This document shows, in pieces, positions 63,231 to 64,000 of a stretch of DNA of 64,000 nt. The notes under the pieces are model-generated. The model was not told the origin of the DNA. It saw nothing but the letters and a program-made list of their open reading frames with translations, and did no database searches. Position 1 is the first letter of the stretch; each line of letters opens with the position of its first letter. The DNA comes from Aphodoplasma sp045541115 (lineage in GTDB: Bacteria; Bacillota; Clostridia; UBA1381; UMGS1253): NCBI GenBank assembly GCA_045541115.1, contig JAZQIM010000014.1, forward strand, positions 67,523-131,522, in the 5' to 3' direction. The translations under genes were made by a program, and so were the position numbers.

Positions 63231-63249
63231 TTTGTTTTCCTCCCTAACA

Positions 63250-63459
63250 TATAAAAAGTGCATAGCTCCTATTCCAGAACTATGCACCGAAAAACGCACA
63301 GGTCTGGTATAAGGTTGCTACACTCTTATATCACTTACATCTTACATAGAGAAGTTTTACCAGATAGTACGCTTTTACCATTAGCGTACTTCTCTAATGT
63401 ATTTTTATGTAAGGAAATATAAGAAAATAGACTAACTCCATTTTAATTTAGAGTGTAGC
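63250..63459 (-). ncRNA. Structured leader RNA with terminator (candidate riboswitch)
   Basis: Fills the 336-bp gap before tRNA-Asn. From the expected start: GCTACACTCT (63459-63450) pairs with AGAGTGTAGC (63326-63317). Inside, ACTTCTCT/AGAGAAGT (63395-63348) encloses or competes with AGTACGC/GCGTACT (63366-63390). TCTGGTA (63364-63358) pairs with TACCAGA (63309-63303) outside the closing stem, a pseudoknot. Then GTGCATAG/CTATGCAC plus T5 (63287-63253) forms an intrinsic terminator whose loop has TTCTGG, able to pair with CCAGA instead. No known riboswitch class recognised. Confidence 0.7.
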
Positions 63460-63465
63460 ATAGTT

Positions 63466-63494
63466 ATTATATCATAGTTTTATCAATATTTCAA
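63466..63494 (-). promoter_or_regulatory. Promoter of the protease leader
   Basis: TTGAAA-17 bp-TATAAT on the minus strand; the start near 63459 falls on the first base of the closing stem. Confidence 0.75.
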
Positions 63495-63518
63495 GACTTT
63501 TGAATACATACTTTTGTA

Positions 63519-63564
63519 TAAAAAAACAGAACGCTCTAGATTGTCATCTAAATCGTTCTGTTTT
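63519..63564 (-). terminator. Terminator of the rRNA/tRNA operon
   Basis: AAAACAGAACG/CGTTCTGTTTT stem with inner AGAT/ATCT pairing and T7 on the minus strand, just past tRNA-Asn. Confidence 0.9.
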
Positions 63565-63566
63565 GG

Positions 63567-63642
63567 TGGCTCCTCAAGTTGGGCTCGAACCAACGACCCT
63601 GCGGTTAACAGCCGCATGCTCTGCCAACTGAGCTATTGAGGA
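63567..63642 (-). tRNA. tRNA-Asn (GTT)
   Basis: 76 nt on the minus strand, with acceptor TCCTCAA/TTGAGGA, D-loop AGCTCAGTTGGCAGAGC, anticodon loop CTGTTAA (anticodon GTT), GGTTCGAGCCC T-arm and encoded CCA. Last gene of the rRNA operon, about 60 bp after 5S. Confidence 0.98.
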
Positions 63643-63699
63643 ATATTTCCATATAAGGTAAATCTGTGCCTGACATCTGTCAGGCACAGTCTACGTTGT

Positions 63700-63815
63700 T
63701 CCGGCAACTCTCTACTTTCCCGGGCGGTCACCCACCAAGTATCATCGACGCTAAAGAGCTTAACTACCGTGTTCGGCATGGGAACGGGTGGATCCTCTTC
63801 GCTATCATCACCGGA
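63700..63815 (-). rRNA. rrf: 5S ribosomal RNA
   Basis: Minus-strand sequence with the 5S hallmarks GGTGATGATAGCGAAGAGG, CCCGTTCCCATGCCGAACAC and GGTGGGTGACCGCCCGGGA; about 116 nt. Ends are set by the CCGG/CCGG terminal pairing and may be off by a few bases. Confidence 0.95.
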
Positions 63816-63896
63816 TTTCTTCGGATGCTTTCTTGCACCCTCAAAACTGAACAATTCACAGTAACCTTACTTCTATCTCATATAAATCCTTCTTCT

Positions 63897-64000
63897 ATTG
63901 GTCAAGCCCTCGACCTATTAGTACAGTTTAGCTTAACACGTTACCGTGCTTACACCTACTGCCTATCAACCACATAGTCTCTGTGGGGTCTTACCAGCCT
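63897..64000 (-). rRNA. rrl: 23S ribosomal RNA (3' end only)
   Basis: The minus strand reads into the conserved 3' end of 23S rRNA (GTACTAATAGGTCGAGGGCT). Only about 100 nt are inside the window; the gene continues to the right. Confidence 0.95.

Noticed and set aside
1..64000. CRISPR array, prophage or insertion sequence
   Set aside because: No regularly spaced repeats, phage structural genes, integrase or transposase were seen on either strand.

Overview
The window is AT-rich chromosomal DNA from a spore-forming, low-GC anaerobe, most likely in Clostridia. Supporting signs are spoVAD/spoVAE, an IspH-ribosomal protein S1 fusion, a HutP-family protein, a DUF421/DUF4363 pair, Pta-AckA acetate fermentation, and rubrerythrin plus a superoxide reductase. 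No phage or insertion sequence is visible. An rRNA operon end and a tRNA lie at the right edge. All function calls come from reading the sequence and from family knowledge; no database search was run.

Layout. 1-6.2 kb: F-type ATP synthase operon on the minus strand (atpI-like, B, E, F, H, A, G, D; D runs off the edge), with a c subunit carrying a two-carboxylate ion site. 6.4-9.7 kb: ychF, birA, citrate synthase. 10-12.7 kb: MATE exporter, ZIP transporter, small helical protein. 12.8-15.3 kb: a tyrosine phenol-lyase-like beta-eliminating lyase divergent from a LysR regulator. 15.4-20.8 kb: ddl-murI-DUF1934-argS-S41 peptidase operon. 21.1-24.8 kb: pta-ackA divergent from tmcAL. 24.8-32 kb: ispH-rpsA fusion, plsC, cmk, hutP-like, a membrane protein, a YhiN-like flavoprotein, an RpiR regulator and a methyltransferase-like membrane protein.

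32-35.7 kb is the accessory part: a retron-type reverse transcriptase preceded by a foldable msr-msd RNA, small orphan genes, and several short repeated sequences. The retron unit lies between 26-bp direct repeats, and TGTCGAA pairs with 10-bp spacing recur three times. This is the best candidate for an undescribed system.

35.9-44.6 kb: sensor diguanylate cyclase, nagB, flavodoxin, an SDR/PHP/zinc-dehydrogenase operon resembling sorbitol/sorbose phosphate enzymes, and a DUF421/DUF4363 pair. 44.6-53.5 kb: Ca2+-type P-ATPase, RlmD-type methyltransferase, a ferritin-like/VIT fusion, ridA-ilvB-ilvH and fructose-bisphosphate aldolase. 53.7-61 kb: CorA with a leader ORF, rubrerythrin, superoxide reductase, spoVAD-spoVAE, a DUF5107/TPR protein and an FAD-Rieske oxidoreductase. 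61.1-64 kb: a secreted SLH-domain trypsin-like protease behind a roughly 230-nt structured leader that looks like a riboswitch, then tRNA-Asn, 5S and the 3' end of 23S, all on the minus strand.

How it fits together: the genes describe a fermenting anaerobe that makes ATP through Pta-AckA, probably couples its ATP synthase to Na+, and protects itself from oxygen with rubrerythrin and superoxide reductase. Much regulation appears to be RNA-based (retron RNA, CorA leader, protease leader, a hairpin between SD and start in lysR).
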